A stretch of 64,000 nucleotides of DNA from Anticarsia gemmatalis (Eukaryota; Arthropoda; Insecta; Lepidoptera; Erebidae), in NCBI RefSeq assembly GCF_050436995.1, contig NC_134753.1:5084001-5148000 (forward strand), written 5' to 3'. Positions 25,601-37,146 of the stretch are shown here, piece after piece. The position numbers and the translations under genes are program-made. Under the pieces are notes generated by a model. It had not been told where the DNA came from. It saw only the letters and a program-made list of their open reading frames with translations, and searched no databases. Each line of letters begins with the position of its first letter. Within the stretch, counting starts at the first letter, position 1.

Positions 25601-28600
25601 TCTTTAATTACTAAATTTAATGACATGAAATTTTGCATGTGAATAGTTGAATGAATAAACTAATTTTTGGCATACATTTTACCATGCAATTCCTTTAGAA
25701 CGTCGTGATATTTGACTGTTTTGTAAACAGTGATCTATTCATGGTAAAATTGTCCTTTAACTCTTTAATTACTAACGGAACATCATTGATACTTGGCAAC
25801 ATGTTTCAGATACTTACAAGGTTTGTATAAACGTGAAAATCTAGACCCCAAAGTGCATACTTTAAGAACTAAGACCTATTAAGTGTATTTTACGTTTATA
25901 TTTTTATCTTTTAAGCCCTACGATTTTTTCTAAATCTGTTTTTTAAACAAATATAAACAAATTCAAAACAACGTATGTAAAAATCTACAGCTCTCTATGT
26001 AAGCGCTTTATATGAAAACTAGCTAATGGCCAAACGTTCGCGTAGCGGAAACTTGAATTTCTCCGAAGTTTATGCATGCACTCATTTTATTCATACATAC
26101 ACAATTACACACAAATACACACTAATTTTTGGACACACCTCTTTTCTTCTAAAGTCTATGGATTAAAATAAGTTCCGCCAGGACAACGTTCGCCCAGCGG
26201 AATCAGTTTTTGGTGAATTTCTCCACAATGGCTGCGTACACAATTTTTTTTTTACCATACACAATTATACGACGTCATACACTAAATATCTGCATAATTA
26301 ATATCTTTAAATTCAACAACATTCCGCTGCGCGAACGCACACCTGTTAATCCAGGATATGATCCTATATAAAAATAATCCCAAGAAGCACGTAAATCCGT
26401 ACTAAGAAACTCAAATTTAGATTTTTTATTGGACCTACATACCTTCATAAAAATATGATATTATGCGTGCAGGCTGTCGACTACAACACGTGTTTTAAAA
26501 ACATCGCTTTAACCTTATTGTAAAAGGCATTAAAGATCGTTCAACTAATTGAAAACATCATTTTAATGCGTTTAGTATTAAACTTTTAAATTATATTACG
26601 ATACGAATACTCATTAGGTTTAATTGTACAGGTATTCCCCTCGAACAGTCTGTTCGTTGTTGAACATTTATTTGTTGTGTTTTTATGATATTACCTTATA
26701 TTGCTTGGATTAATCTTATGTTTTGTGAAAGAACCCCACCGCTGATAGTTACTGACCTATGTATTTAGTCTTTCAACAAATGGAATAGTTGGACTCACAG
26801 TTTTGTGGGTCAGCGCTCTTTCCATAGTAAATGTCAATTGTAGACTACGTTATGACTGGAAATAAGGTTCTTCAAGTACATAACTCCACTTGTACTTTAC
26901 GCTTACGCGTAATGCTTTCCCGAAACGTTTAGATTAAAGTCCAAATAAAATCAATCATTGTATTAACGATATCCCTTTTGTAATCAGGCAAAGGTACAAC
27001 CACGTACCAATGTGGAGGAGTACTCATCAATCGTCGGTATGTCCTAACTGCCGCTCACTGCATCACTGGAGCCATTGAAAGAGAAGTCGGATCTTTGTAA
27101 GTAACATTCAATAGATTATTTCTAGATTGCTGCCTCCGTGGCGCAGTGGTTTAGGTTACCACTGCGTCGGGAGGTCGTGGGTTCGATTTCCAAACGGAGC
27201 AATTATTTGTGCGATCCAGAAATTATTGTTTCGGGTCTGTTTGTGCTTTGTGTCCATTGTTTGTATGTTTGTAAAAGTCCCCGCGACACAAGAGCAATTC
27301 TTAGTGCGGGAGTTGTCTTTTTTATAAAAAACAATAAAAATATATACTTATTATTATTATTATTTAAGATATTAGGCAACTGTCGTTGTTGTCTTCGTTT
27401 GCTAATGCAAAGATCATGTTAAAATAGATACTTGGATTTTTTTGTAGAAACTAATCACTACACAAAGTCTATTTAAGACTGTTTATTTGCTAGTGACCGT
27501 TTTAAAGTACCCATTGTAACATTGTTTCCCTTTAATTGTGATTGTTGTGCACTTAAGCTAAAGTGAAATAGCATGTATCACTGATAAAGACTATTAAAGT
27601 CATCCTTACAAGTTTAAGGTAACAGAAATTACTTTTTTCAATAAAAAATCTAAAAATTATCTCTAAATAAAAATCGCAAATGTTTTTTTACCTCTTAATC
27701 TATTACGTTCGCTATAAATCTCAAATAGAACTTAATTGAACTTGGATTTGCTGAACCGCGAAGAAAAAATCAACCTTCGCTAGATACAATTTTGAATATT
27801 CATCGAAACCAGTTTGAATACAGCGAGATATTAAATATTTCTATAAAAAAGGCACAAAAAGGTTTCGATACTGGAGGCTGTTGACGTATGCACGTAGACA
27901 ACATGACGCACGGTGAAAAAAGTACTGTTATATACTGACTAGTACCGACTTGATTCAATAAGTACCTAAATATTTGGCTGACAAAAGGAAAGGCAGTTTA
28001 ATCGTTAACTTGATCAGAGTAAAGTTTTCTTTGTTACATGTTTATAATTCTGTTATTTAACGCTTTAATTTAGTGAAAATAAATATTGTACAATCTGACA
28101 AACTTTGCAACACAGAGTTTGTTATCGAATCAGACTAAAAACTATTGATTTAAATATAAAAAACTAGTGGAAATTTACTAAAAATACGTAGCGCATAAAC
28201 AAACGCATTTTTTGCGTATTTCAAATATAAATTATGTTGTTTGCCAATATTCTATTTGTATACTATTAATAGATAACAGTATCATACATTTAATTGGCGT
28301 GTTATGTAATTATTATGATTTGTTTTGAGATTTATAATTGTAATTATGTAAATAACAGAAACAGAAACATAAACGATTGATTACACTGAATTAGTCGTAA
28401 TTGCAAAGCGCATGTTTTTCACACAACTAGCAATTTTGTCGAGAAAGTATAATCAATGTATATTTAAATCATCCAATTTAGGGAAAGAATCTAATATGTG
28501 AGTATTTCAGAAAGATAAGAGCTTTCCATACTAGGTAAGTATAACTATAGCGGTAATTACTTTAGCCGGTATTATCGAAAATCAACAATTTGACATTTAT

Positions 28601-31600
28601 AATGTACTGAAAATTTGTTCCTTCAGTATCCGCTAGGGGCGCTGATCAGATTTCTTTACGAAATTTGTAGAAAATCACGCTACTATACATAAGCGTGTTC
28701 AAGCACACACCTTTCAGCTGTATTTAAGAAATGTAACCAATATTTTCATTGTTATAGATCAACAGTCCGTCTCGGTGAATACGATACTCAGTCTGACGTG
28801 GATTGTCTGGACAGTACCTGCGCGGACCGTCCTCAGGAGATCCCCGTGGCGTCTTCCTTCCCCCACCCTGGATACATCGATGGAAACAAAAACAGGAGAG
28901 ACGATATCGGCATCGTGAGGCTAGCGAAAAGAGCGACTTTTTCATGTAAGTATACTTTTACTTATTATATTATGAATAGTTAGTGGTCAACCTGGTTTCA
29001 AAGTTGTCCAAACTGCCGGAGCACGCTCAGTTCAAGTATATCTAATCTAACTCTAAGGTTACTTAATATACTGATGGTTTATGGAGAAGTGAGCGCAACA
29101 AACGCCTTAATTTTCGCTAAAAGAGTATGTTTGATCAACACATTTCGTACTCTTGCCATCTGGATTAGGTTGTGCTTATGATGTGTCTCTGTGGGTAAAG
29201 TAAAAAAAACACTTAGATTTTAAGATAAACGTGTGTACTACGCACGATATTTAAGAGAAGATTAAGACAATATGTTAATCGTCCTCCTGATGAGTTTAAA
29301 GTACTACAGCTAAACCACAATGTTATTGCTTAATTGTCTTTACAATATGTATATTTTAAAGGTCACATTGTATTTACACAAGATTTTTAGCTCCTTTAGT
29401 TCTTTAAACACTAAAGACCTTTACATAAAATCAAGCTCTCGTTTGCACTTTAATTTATGTTCAAAATTTTCATTCAACCGTGCCTTATTTATTAGAAAAT
29501 CTGATTTACTCACTCGAAAAATAAAATTAGTATTAATTTAGGAGGTTTTCATAAATAATACTTAGAATTTTGAATATTAGAATTACATAGTAAATGAGAA
29601 CATTATTCAATTACAATGCAGTTTGATTTCAAACAACTTATTGTATTCGCTTTAAGCTTTGACTAATGTAGCTTGTAAATTTAATCATAGCTTTACAAAA
29701 TGTAAATAAATAAATAATTTTATGCATTCATCGCTGGCTCATTCATCATTGGTTAGCAGAGTGAGTTAAGTGGTTATAGATGTCAAGGAAATAAAAGCAT
29801 ATTATTTTATCGCGTTAAGCAAAGTCTTCGTAAATTAGTAAAACTAACTTAACCTAGATAATACAAATAGTTCCTTTGCATCACACTTTCTCCTTAATTG
29901 AAAATGCGCTCGCTCCATTCTTTCACAGTCCAAACAAGATGTTAAGACTACTTTTTTTCCAGATTACGTGCAACCAATCTGCCTGGTTGATGAGAGTGAA
30001 CGACTGACTCCAGGCAACGACGTGTTCGTCGCAGGTTGGGGAAAAACCCTCGACGGTAAGCGATCACTATTGATTTTGTACCATTCTGCGAACAAGTAAA
30101 TAAACCAGAATCATTGAATACGGGTTTTACCTACAATTATATTTTAGTATAACGATAAATATCAAACATTGTCTTGAGTTTTTTTGAGACTTATTTTAGT
30201 AGATGCGGTGCTTTGGGAAATACGTAACGTAATACTGTAAATAAGGCTTTACCAGGATGTGGTTTGAACTAAAGATTAGCTGTTAAAATGCACCTTTTTG
30301 TGGTATTAAGCGTAATTTGCCGAGACGAAGAAGTATGATGCGTTATTGACTCCTTCAATGTTATTTTGACCGAACATTTTCTTTGCTACAATAAGAGTTT
30401 AGTCTCGTTTCAATATATATATATTAATAAAAAAAGAAAAATTGAATAGTTGGCAGTACAAGACAAGTGCACACACGTATAAACGTCATTGATTCCACTA
30501 TTTTTATAAGTTTGTTTTGTGCAGGATATTTAATAGAAAAAATATTTACAGTATAATTAAATTAAATTGCATGTAAATAAGGAAAATAAGGATTTTCATG
30601 ATGTAGTTGTAATTACGCCATTTATCATGTTGTTTTGACACCACCATTAGTCATTAATTCATTAACTGTTTATTAATTAGTTTTGTTGAGAGGAACTGAA
30701 TACATTAATTCCTATACAAACATAAATTACAAATATTGCTTTATTGATAGGTAGCGAATCTATGTTAAGGCTTTTTGAGTAGCAGGATAAATTCTGCCCC
30801 ACCGTGTGCGTTCGCGCAGCGGAATGTTGTTGAATTTAAAGATATTAATTATGCAGATATTTAGTGTATGACGTCGTATAATTGTGTATGGTAAAAAAAA
30901 AATTGTGTACGCAGCCATTGTGGAGAAATTCACCAAAAACTGATTCCGCTGGGCGAACGTTGTCCTGGCGGAACTTATTTTAATCCATAGACTTTAGAAG
31001 AAAAGAGGTGTGTCCAAAAATTAGTGTGTATTTGTGTGTAATTGTGTATGTATGAATAAAATGAGTGCATGCATAAACTTCGGAGAAATTCAAGTTTCCG
31101 CTACGCGAACGTTTGTCCATTAGCTAGTTTTCATATAAAGCGCTTACATAGAGAGCTGTAGATTTTTACATACGTTGTTTTGAATTTGTTTATATTTGTT
31201 TAAAAAACAGATTTAGAAAAAATCGTAGGGCTTAAAAGATAAAAATATAAACGTAAAATACACTTAATAGGTCTTAGTTCTTAAAGTATGCACTTTGGGG
31301 TCTAGATTTTCACGTTTATACAAACCTTGTAAGTATCTGAAACATGTTGCCAAGTATCAATGATGTTCCGTTAGTAATTAAAGAGTTAAAGGACAATTTT
31401 ACCATGAATAGATCACTGTTTACAAAACAGTCAAATATCACGACGTTCTAAAGGAATTGCATGGTAAAATGTATGCCAAAAATTAGTTTATTCATTCAAC
31501 TATTCACATGCAAAATTTCATGTCATTAAATTTAGTAATTAAAGAAATCAATAAAAATACTGACGAAGCATCGAAAACCTACATAACCCGACCAAGTTCG

Positions 31601-33480
31601 GATAGCTACAAAAAAGCGGCCCAGCCATATATCTAAGAGACGTTCTTAACCTTCCAATATAGTATTTACTAATATGGTACAGTTCCGTACACAAGCTTTA
31701 GGAAAAAATAAAACAATTGCATTTCTTGAATTAAAAATATTTTTTTAATAATAACCCAACTATCTACGATAAAAACAAATCTTCAATTAACAAGTACTTT
31801 TCTATTTAAATATCCGTGTACAAAATTTTTTTTATTAAGTATATTACATATTATTGCCCTCTCTTTTCTTCAAGGATGGAAGTACCGTTTCAAGCGGGAA
31901 GCCGCGCGCGTCCTGTTCGACTAGCAGTTTGTGGAATATTCCACAGACGTTAAATTACGTGCGTTCACAAGAATATAATTAAATCAAAATATTAACTTTT
32001 AAAAAATGTGAATACCTATCGGAACTCCGGAATTATTCCAGTCAATTCTGGAGCTGAAAAATCAGAACAATTGAACAACAATTTGGTGTACAAAAATAAA
32101 TGACCTTTAAATTATATCGAAACAACAATTGTGTTATCACCTATACCAATTCAATACCTGTATTATACGGTAAATTTTGGGATGTTACCTAAATATATTG
32201 CATGGACGCTTTTTTGTAGCTATCCGAACTTGGTCGGGTTATGTAGGTTTTCGATGCTTCGTCAGTATTTTAATTGATTTCTTTAATTACTAAATTTAAT
32301 GACATGAAATTTTGCATGTGAATAGTTGAATGAATAAACTAATTTTTGGCATACATTTTACCATGCAATTCCTTTAGAACGTCGTGATATTTGACTGTTT
32401 TGTAAACAGTGATCTATTCATGGTAAAATTGTCCTTTAACTCTTTAATTACTAACGGAACATCATTGATACTTGGCAACATGTTTCAGATACTTACAAGG
32501 TTTGTATAAACGTGAAAATCTAGACCCCAAAGTGCATACTTTAAGAACTAAGACCTATTAAGTGTATTTTACGTTTATATTTTTATCTTTTAAGCCCTAC
32601 GATTTTTTCTAAATCTGTTTTTTAAACAAATATAAACAAATTCAAAACAACGTATGTAAAAATCTACAGCTCTCTATGTAAGCGCTTTATATGAAAACTA
32701 GCTAATGGCCAAACGTTCGCGTAGCGGAAACTTGAATTTCTCCGAAGTTTATGCATGCACTCATTTTATTCATACATACACAATTACACACAAATACACA
32801 CTAATTTTTGGACACACCTCTTTTCTTCTAAAGTCTATGGATTAAAATAAGTTCCGCCAGGACAACGTTCGCCCAGCGGAATCAGTTTTTGGTGAATTTC
32901 TCCACAATGGCTGCGTACACAATTTTTTTTTTACCATACACAATTATACGACGTCATACACTAAATATCTGCATAATTAATATCTTTAAATTCAACAGCA
33001 TTCCGCTGCGCGAACGCACACTGCCCCACCGCCGGGCAAGCGTCTTTTGGCGAAAAAAGGAGGTCTTGAGGCTATACAGTTAACTTGACCAGATTCATTA
33101 TTTACCTAAAGAGCCCGGAGGATACTAGGTATTGAACCGTGTTTAACCATATTTTCATCTTTCCAGGTCGCAACAGCCCCATCAAATTAAAGCTCGGCCT
33201 GCCAATCTTCAAAAAAGATGACTGCGTCAGCAAGTACAGAACTCTTGGAGCTGTTCTTGGGGAAAACCAGCTGTGCGCTGGTGGAGCCTTCGCCGAGGAT
33301 GCTTGTCGAGGGGACTCCGGCGGCCCTCTCATGAAGAAACGACCTGACGGTGTCTGGGAAACGGTAGGAGTGGTCTCCTTCGGCTACGGCTGTGGAAGAG
33401 ACGGCTGGCCTGGAGTGTACACCTCAGTAGCCGGATACATCGACTGGATAAAATCGACTCTCCAATCCTCGAATCAGTGA
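19571..33480 (+). CDS. Clip-domain serine protease (CLIPB-like), 7 exons, complete
   Basis: Coding exons join 19571-19625, 22107-22315, 23272-23452, 26988-27096, 28758-28945, 29963-30055 and 33167-33480, giving 382 residues. All introns are GT-AG and the frame stays open across every junction. Order: signal peptide (about 1-19); clip domain with six Cys (23, 33, 39, 64, 74, 75; 24 residues between Cys3 and Cys4); Pro/Ser/acidic linker; activation site Arg126-Ile127 (DR/IYGG); S1 protease domain with His172 (TAAHC), Asp234 (DDIGIVRL) and Ser329 (GDSGGPL). Asp323, six residues before the Ser, predicts trypsin-like cleavage after Arg or Lys. Cys118 before the activation site would tether the light chain to Cys254 (QPIC). 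The family is secreted as a zymogen into haemolymph, where an upstream protease cleaves it and it activates pro-Spatzle or prophenoloxidase. Length and the single clip resemble PAP-1/HP8/Easter-type enzymes; I cannot choose among them. Introns 3 and 6 each contain a foldback transposon; no coding damage is seen. Confidence 0.95.
19626..22106 (+). other. Protease intron 1
   Basis: A 2.5-kb GT-AG intron, AT-rich, with no recognised repeat. Confidence 0.85.
22107..22315 (+). CDS. Protease exon 2: clip domain
   Basis: This exon encodes residues 20-88, the entire clip domain. The cysteine spacing is C-x9-C-x5-C-x24-C-x9-CC, which fits group-2 clip domains of CLIPB enzymes. The acceptor TTCCAG ends at 22106. 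A second AG six bases downstream, ending at 22112, is also in frame and would change the spliced codon and drop two residues. The donor is ACG/GTAAGG. Confidence 0.93.
22316..23271 (+). other. Protease intron 2
   Basis: A 956-bp GT-AG intron; nothing recognised inside it. Confidence 0.9.
23272..23452 (+). CDS. Protease exon 3: linker and activation site
   Basis: This exon encodes residues 89-148 plus one base. It opens with alternating Pro-Arg residues, then five Ser and an acidic stretch (EDY, DD). The tethering Cys118 follows, then the activation site GDR/IYGG and the start of the protease beta-barrel (DEFPWMALMGY). The acceptor is TTCTACAG and the donor is C/GTAAGT. Confidence 0.95.
23560..23630. 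repeat. Perfect 31-bp inverted repeat in protease intron 3
   Basis: Arm 23560-23590 is exactly complementary to 23600-23630, with a 9-base spacer (GCACGGTGG). It lies about 110 bases after exon 3. Confidence 0.95.
24227..24235. repeat. Target-site duplication, foldback copy 1 (left)
   Basis: CTGTTAATC is repeated exactly at 26343-26351 directly outside the element. Confidence 0.9.
24236..26342. mobile_element. Foldback (MULE-like) transposon, copy 1, in protease intron 3
   Basis: The element is 2107 bp. It begins GTGTGCGTTCGCGCAGCGG and ends with the exact reverse complement. Inverted arms run 24236-25050 and 25528-26342, 815 bp each by my count and almost identical by eye. The 477-bp interior has no ORF. 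The 9-bp direct duplication CTGTTAATC flanks it (24227-24235 and 26343-26351). Long inverted arms with 9-bp duplications are features of Drosophila Foldback elements and other MULE-superfamily transposons. No transposase is encoded, so it must be mobilised in trans. Confidence 0.93.
26988..27096 (+). CDS. Protease exon 4: catalytic His
   Basis: This exon completes Arg149 and encodes residues 150-184 plus two bases. It contains CGGVLINRRYVLTAAHC, with catalytic His172. The acceptor is TAATCAG and the donor is TT/GTAAGT. A SINE begins 34 bases past the donor. Confidence 0.95.
27130..27340 (+). mobile_element. tRNA-derived SINE (family A) in protease intron 4
   Basis: It has the same head, body and A-rich tail as the 15396-15621 copy but lacks about 11 bases of the anticodon-arm region. 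It is followed by ATT repeats. It starts 34 bases after the exon 4 donor. Confidence 0.88.
28563..28683. mobile_element. MITE fragment in protease intron 4
   Basis: It contains AGCCGGTATTATCGA, AATGTACTG, CCGCTAGGGGCGCTGATCAG and the end GTAGAAAATCACGCTA. It ends about 75 bases before exon 5. Confidence 0.6.
28758..28945 (+). CDS. Protease exon 5: catalytic Asp
   Basis: This exon completes Leu185 and encodes residues 186-247 plus one base. It contains VRLGEYD, an extra Cys pair (DC...TC, residues 201 and 206) of the kind seen in CLIPB enzymes, and RRDDIGIVRL with catalytic Asp234. The acceptor is GTTATAG and the donor is T/GTAAGT. Confidence 0.94.
28946..29962 (+). other. Protease intron 5
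   Basis: A 1.0-kb GT-AG intron with no recognised element. Confidence 0.9.
29963..30055 (+). CDS. Protease exon 6
   Basis: This exon completes Tyr248 and encodes residues 249-278 plus one base. It reads YVQPICL...VFVAGWGKT, the standard S1 segment between the catalytic Asp and Ser. A strong pyrimidine tract precedes the acceptor CCAG. The donor is G/GTAAGC. Confidence 0.95.
30795..30803. repeat. Target-site duplication, foldback copy 2 (left)
   Basis: TGCCCCACC is repeated exactly at 33022-33030 directly outside the element. Confidence 0.9.
30804..33021. mobile_element. Foldback (MULE-like) transposon, copy 2, in protease intron 6
   Basis: The element is 2218 bp with the same termini and arms as copy 1. 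Arms run 30804-31618 and 32207-33021, again 815 bp each. It is flanked by the 9-bp duplication TGCCCCACC (30795-30803 and 33022-33030). The 588-bp interior is in the opposite orientation to copy 1 and carries a GC-richer segment (about 31850-31980) that copy 1 lacks. The right end lies 145 bases before exon 7. A few single-base differences from copy 1 (for example TTTGTCC against TTTGGCC in the left arm) suggest recent activity or gene conversion. Confidence 0.93.
33167..33480 (+). CDS. Protease exon 7: catalytic Ser and C terminus
   Basis: This exon completes Gly279 and encodes residues 280-382 plus the stop TGA. It contains C298, LCAGG, EDACRGDSGGPL with Ser329 and primary-pocket Asp323, and VVSFGYGCGRDGWPGVYTSV, whose Gly residues fit a trypsin-like pocket. 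It ends YIDWIKSTLQSSNQ, a normal S1 C terminus. Confidence 0.97.
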
Positions 33481-33625
33481 TGCCATTATACTAGTCTGTC
33501 CTCATCAAAATTTAACTGTGAATTGTTGCCATTTTTTTCTGATAAGTTTTAGGCGTTTTTACATTATCCGACATTGTATTCTGACAAAAACTGTAGGGTT
33601 AAGTTTTGGTATTTTTTATTACAGA

Positions 33626-33645
33626 AATAAATATAATTGAATAAA
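33626..33645 (+). terminator. Poly(A) signals of the protease gene
   Basis: Two AATAAA hexamers (33626-33631 and 33640-33645) lie about 150 bases after the stop codon, giving a short 3' UTR. Confidence 0.6.
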
Positions 33646-34504
33646 TGTAGTGTTTATGTCATGAAATTATGACTGCATTGCAGCATGCTTTGGTACTTTT
33701 GCTACAAAGAGAGTAAGTTGCAAAAACTAGATGTGAAGTAGGCTGAAATGTAGCAAGTTTATGTCGTGTGTATGTCGTGTCGTGTCGGTGTCGGATAGTG
33801 TAAAAATGCCGTTTTTGTGGTACACGGTCCAGTGTTTTGATGGAATAATGTGATGTTGTTTTATACTATAGTAAAATATAATTTTATAGGAAAACGGTGT
33901 TTGTTTCATTGAGTTTTCCACGTATTTAAGATTGTTATTGTAACTAATTGGTTATTAATGATTTGTGTTATCTTAAGTACGTAATATATATGCAGTTATG
34001 TAGTTATAATGTACTTGTATCTTTGATATTAATTATAAGTCAATCAGTTATCCTATTAACTGAAACGTATAATGAATTATTAATAACTGCTAGTATCTTG
34101 AACTACATCAATAGTAAAGGTACTTTTAGTCGATTGAGGAAAAACTAAAAAAAAAAAAAATATGTCGACTTTAAAATAGACCAGAATCCTGCATATCTAA
34201 ACATTCTTGAATACATATGTCATCCGTCATCAAATTTCATAGTAAAATGAACATAAAATTCCACTTACGTATATTTTTTACTGAAGAAATAAAATATCGG
34301 TATTTACTTTCAATATAAATGGTAGAAGTGCGTGATGCATTAGTAATGTGCTGTCAACCTTTCCAATTAGCCAGCCGAGCTCTGAGTGGGCTTGCCGCAA
34401 TAGTTCAACGAGTTGGGATTTGAACTCACGACCTTTCATACAATTGTATTAGGGACGTCACGAAACGTATGTAAAAAGACAGTATTATTATAAAATTCTA
34501 ATAT

Positions 34505-34590
34505 ACTTTACTTAACTTGACCAACGTGGTGGACTTCTTCTATCATTGCGGGAAGAGACCCTTTCCCAGCTATAGGACAGTATATGTATT
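34505..34590 (+). mobile_element. SINE family B tail fragment
   Basis: It contains degenerate TTGACCAACGTGGTGGACTT and GGGAAGAGACCCTTTCCCAG, matching the 3' half of the SINE at 44704-45090. Confidence 0.65.
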
Positions 34591-37146
34591 TATAACTCAT
34601 AATATTAAAATCAAAATAGTTTATTTGTTATAATACACACATAGGATTATACGAATGTGTGCGTTCCAAAATATAATGACGTCACTACTTTATTATTGAT
34701 TAAAACGTATGTCTTCTTCTTTACTGCGTTGATAATTACCATGACAATAACTTCTTAATTTTATTACTCGAATTATTCTCGTATTACTATAGGCAAATAA
34801 AAACATCCTTTATTGAATGATAAGGGCACTTCAACGTTACAAAGGTAGGTCGGAGTAATAACATAATTTTAAAATTATTGCAGAATTCATCAATTTGTTT
34901 TAAATTGCCAAATTAGAAGCGAGTTTTCTTGATAAAAACGTGTGGTTTTATATTTTTTACTGCACAAACGAATTCGCAGGTTGATGTATTTAATGAACAT
35001 CATACTCAGAAGTTTATAGCAACATTAACGTTATCAAGAAAATGATGCAGAAACTTAAATTGCCTGAAAACTTTCACTTTTTGTGAACTACTCGAACTTT
35101 AAAGTAGAATTAATAACTTAAATTACATTTGAATGTTTTACCAAGTGTTGGGGTCCCAAAAGTCATCGAGCGGCTCCCCAAACATTCAGAACAAAGATAT
35201 TCAATTAGTCGTAACGTATCATTTGCATATAGGTGTCGCCAGCTATCAAATTAAGTGGCGCGCGACACTTCGGTTCGCATAATTAAATCATTTACCCTTT
35301 TAAAGTTATGCGCTCCTAGTACTCGAAAGGGGTATGCAAATTTTTGTGTACGATAAAATCGATCGGTTATTGAGTTGTTTCGTTGAGCTTTGTTTGCTTG
35401 TTTGTGATAAGCTTTTTCTAGTGTTGTCGCACTCACTAAGTAATACTTAGTATTAAATTAACTGGTTTATAAATGTTCTAACTTAACTATGATTTCACAA
35501 TCAAGTTAATGCGGGAAATTAATGATCTAATGCTTACCGTAAATTGAAGAAGAAAAAAATTATACTATTTATTGGTGTCATTTTTGTTTTGATTTGAAAT
35601 GAAGGAACTTTTAAAAAAATTACTGCTGTTTATTACATTTACTAGACTTAGATCATGATCAAGCTGTTTGACACTATATAATGTTATTTTTACACAAACA
35701 ACAATAGCTCAAACCCACATGTTTTTGTTTTCTAAATTGCTATAACTTTATAACAAAACAAACGTGTTGTATAAGAATTATTGAACTCGACATGTGAGTT
35801 ATTAGGGGTTTTCCCATCAGTACCCAGTGGCTATTATCACCCAAAGCATAATTGAATAAGTACACACGGACTCTGATTGGCATTGTGTTGTTTTATTAGC
35901 ATTAGAATTACATATAATTCGCATATTTTCCTCTAGAATTAAGACATGTGTGCTTCTAATGAACCTTGAATTCAAAGGTATGACAAGACAGTCAGTCAGT
36001 GATATCAAATCGATACATGTTGAAATAAAAACAAGGCAGGCAAATCATTGCTTTGTACCTAGGAAAATCTTCATAGAGAATGGTCGTATTCAAATTTTTC
36101 ATGTGTTACATTTATTCACAATAAAGGAAACTAGTTTTGTCTATTATTTGTCGCAAAATATAAGAGTGAACGTGATTGAAACAAAGTCATTAATAAATTA
36201 AGGTTTATGCTGCATTTCTTAACTATACTTCTGAACATTATTGATACTAAATATCAATGAGTGTCTAAGTTTTAGCGGCCACTTAGTTATGTAAAGGTAA
36301 GTTAAAGTCATTGCGGCTCCGTATCAATGAGTCACGAGTAATGACACAATAACACGGAAAGGCCCGTGTTTGTTCACATAAAAATAAAACAGCCTTCGGC
36401 GACGTATATCTTGAGAACAAAAAGTTATTAGAATATAATTAGAATAGTTGTGGTAATTACTAGATTAAAAAAAAATATATCAGGTGTACTTCAGTAGTTA
36501 AAGTAGACAGTCATTGATTATAAATAATGTTAATTAGGAAAAATTCAAAAATAAATTAGACTTTTTGAATATTGTCTAGAAAAAATCTCCAATCTGGTAG
36601 GTTGAGATAGAGCATTCTTAATTTAGTAAACAATGTACCTATCAAAACAGAAACATATAAGACACAATAACAATATTTTGAGACTATCTCGTAATCGACT
36701 TGAGAAAAATCTAGTACATGGCGTATTGCTGACTTACATTTTGCATGCATATGATTATGAGTTAGGGAGACTGCTGTGTATTATTAACATTATTATTATG
36801 TAAAAATCTCAATAATAAAGAAGCTACAATTGCATTTAATTAATGATAAATCAAGTACAAAACTAGAACAATAGTCACTTGACGGACAAGAACAATGGTT
36901 ATATCGCATGCAGTTGAATGAACGTCACACTTGAACTTGTTACCTTGTAAACAGTTTTCACACATTTATCACCCGTTTTTTTACCGTTTCGTTGAAATGA
37001 GAATAGTTCCATTTATTTACGTATAAACTCGAACGATGTTCTACACGTTTTTACATAAATATTCGTTTAGGAGTGTGACGTCAGGATTTTTACATTGAAT
37101 CAAGAGAGATTTTTTGTTTAAAAATGTTAAAAGAAAACCTTTTCTA

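Larger units (their letters stand above)
23453..26987 (+). other. Protease intron 3
   Basis: A 3.5-kb GT-AG intron holding the 31-bp hairpin and foldback copy 1. The flanks (23631-24226, 26352-26987) are otherwise plain AT-rich DNA. Confidence 0.9.
27097..28757 (+). other. Protease intron 4
   Basis: A 1.7-kb GT-AG intron containing a family A SINE and a MITE fragment. Nothing is recognised between them. Confidence 0.9.
30056..33166 (+). other. Protease intron 6
   Basis: A 3.1-kb GT-AG intron, about 70% of which is foldback copy 2. The left 740 bases are AT-rich and unrecognised. Confidence 0.9.

Noticed and set aside
27127..27422. Two overlapping open frames after protease exon 4
   Set aside because: These are SINE sequence in intron 4.
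32889..33083. A 64-codon open frame before exon 7
   Set aside because: It lies almost entirely in the right arm of foldback copy 2 and does not recur as protein-like sequence in copy 1.
33102..33332. Minus-strand frame over protease exon 7
   Set aside because: It is the antisense shadow of a conserved serine-protease exon.
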